Assembly (NCBI RefSeq): GCF_006494535.1
Contig: NZ_VHIQ01000001.1
Coordinates: 622,736-686,735, forward strand
DNA: 64,000 bases
Reading direction: 5' to 3'
Origin: Paucihalobacter ruber
GTDB taxonomy: Bacteria; Bacteroidota; Bacteroidia; Flavobacteriales; Flavobacteriaceae
The translations under genes and the position numbers were made by a program. Under the pieces are notes generated by a model. It searched no databases. It had not been told where the DNA came from and saw only the letters and a program-made list of their open reading frames with translations. Below, piece after piece: positions 63,894 to 64,000 of this stretch (positions are counted from its first letter, which is position 1; each line of letters begins with the position of its first letter).

Positions 63894-64000
63894 TTACTTC
63901 TTATATCTTACTAACAAATCCATCAAATTGATAGAAGCGTCTTCCATATCATTTACAATGCTATCTATTTTAGCAATGATATAGTTGTAAAATATTTGAA
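63894..64000 (-). CDS. ExbB/TolQ/MotA-family protein, C-terminal fragment
   Basis: Only the last 34 codons lie inside the window. They read QIFYNYIIAKIDSIV and NLMDLLVRYKK, a typical ExbB/TolQ C-terminal helix. The rest is beyond position 64000. The stop is the TAA at 63894-63896. Confidence 0.7.
   Translation of the reverse strand, partial: QIFYNYIIAKIDSIVNDMEDASINLMDLLVRYKK

Noticed and set aside
1-64000. CRISPR arrays, prophage or IS elements
   Set aside because: No regular repeat-spacer array, integrase, transposase or phage structural gene was recognised in any frame.

Overview
The window is a contiguous, gene-dense, AT-rich bacterial chromosome segment. Several features point to the Bacteroidota, most likely a marine-type Flavobacteriaceae. 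Promoter-like motifs are of the TTTG / TAnnTTTG type. The respiratory cluster is an alternative complex III (act) fused in gene order to an aa3-type oxidase. Family-typical proteins include SPFH lipoprotein, DUF2723, a DUF5686-like barrel, a GH92 lipoprotein and paired ExbD. Shine-Dalgarno sequences are rare. No rRNA, CRISPR array, prophage or insertion sequence was seen. The one RNA gene found is tRNA-Gln(UUG).

Layout. 0-3 kb (minus): queG and ruvB, then a lone SPFH lipoprotein gene. 3-14.6 kb (minus): one long operon actA-B-C-D-E-F-coxB-coxA, a quinol:cytochrome c oxidoreductase plus cytochrome c oxidase that probably work as a supercomplex. 14.8-20.7 kb: a small SPOR protein, the rimP-nusA-infB operon (minus) and a tandem universal stress protein. 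20.7-26.7 kb: tRNA-Gln with a decayed neighbouring copy of its 3' end, a DUF2723/deacetylase pair, a cysteine-free thioredoxin-fold protein and a membrane-anchored phosphoesterase.

26.8-38.3 kb is a carbohydrate locus read as two divergent operons. The minus operon holds a kinase-like protein, GH20 hexosaminidase, CutC and GH2 beta-mannosidase. The plus operon holds GH92 alpha-mannosidase, a sugar MFS permease and glycosylasparaginase. Together these activities could take a high-mannose N-glycan apart from the outside to the Asn linkage. 38.4-45.0 kb has an aldehyde dehydrogenase, an orphan small secreted protein, and a compact cyanophycin module (synthetase, cyanophycinase, isoaspartyl peptidase) for making and mobilising an Asp/Arg nitrogen store.

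45-64 kb is mostly housekeeping: polA, tsaC/sua5, rplM-rpsI, rpsB-tsf, a Cys-motif protein of unknown function, pyrH-frr, a DUF5686-like barrel, an MMPL/RND exporter, asnS, rpoN with a PAP2-like membrane protein, and a minus-strand block of ExbB (cut by the window edge), a four-helix membrane protein, two ExbD proteins and an outer-membrane barrel.

Nothing in the window is an obviously unknown multi-gene machine. The most promising leads are CutC and a polyvalent-type kinase fold inside an N-glycan operon, the helix-hairpin-helix tail on ActC, the cysteine-free thioredoxin, and the leader structures ahead of rimP-nusA-infB, rpsB and rplM. All family assignments are from reading motifs by eye; no database search was run.
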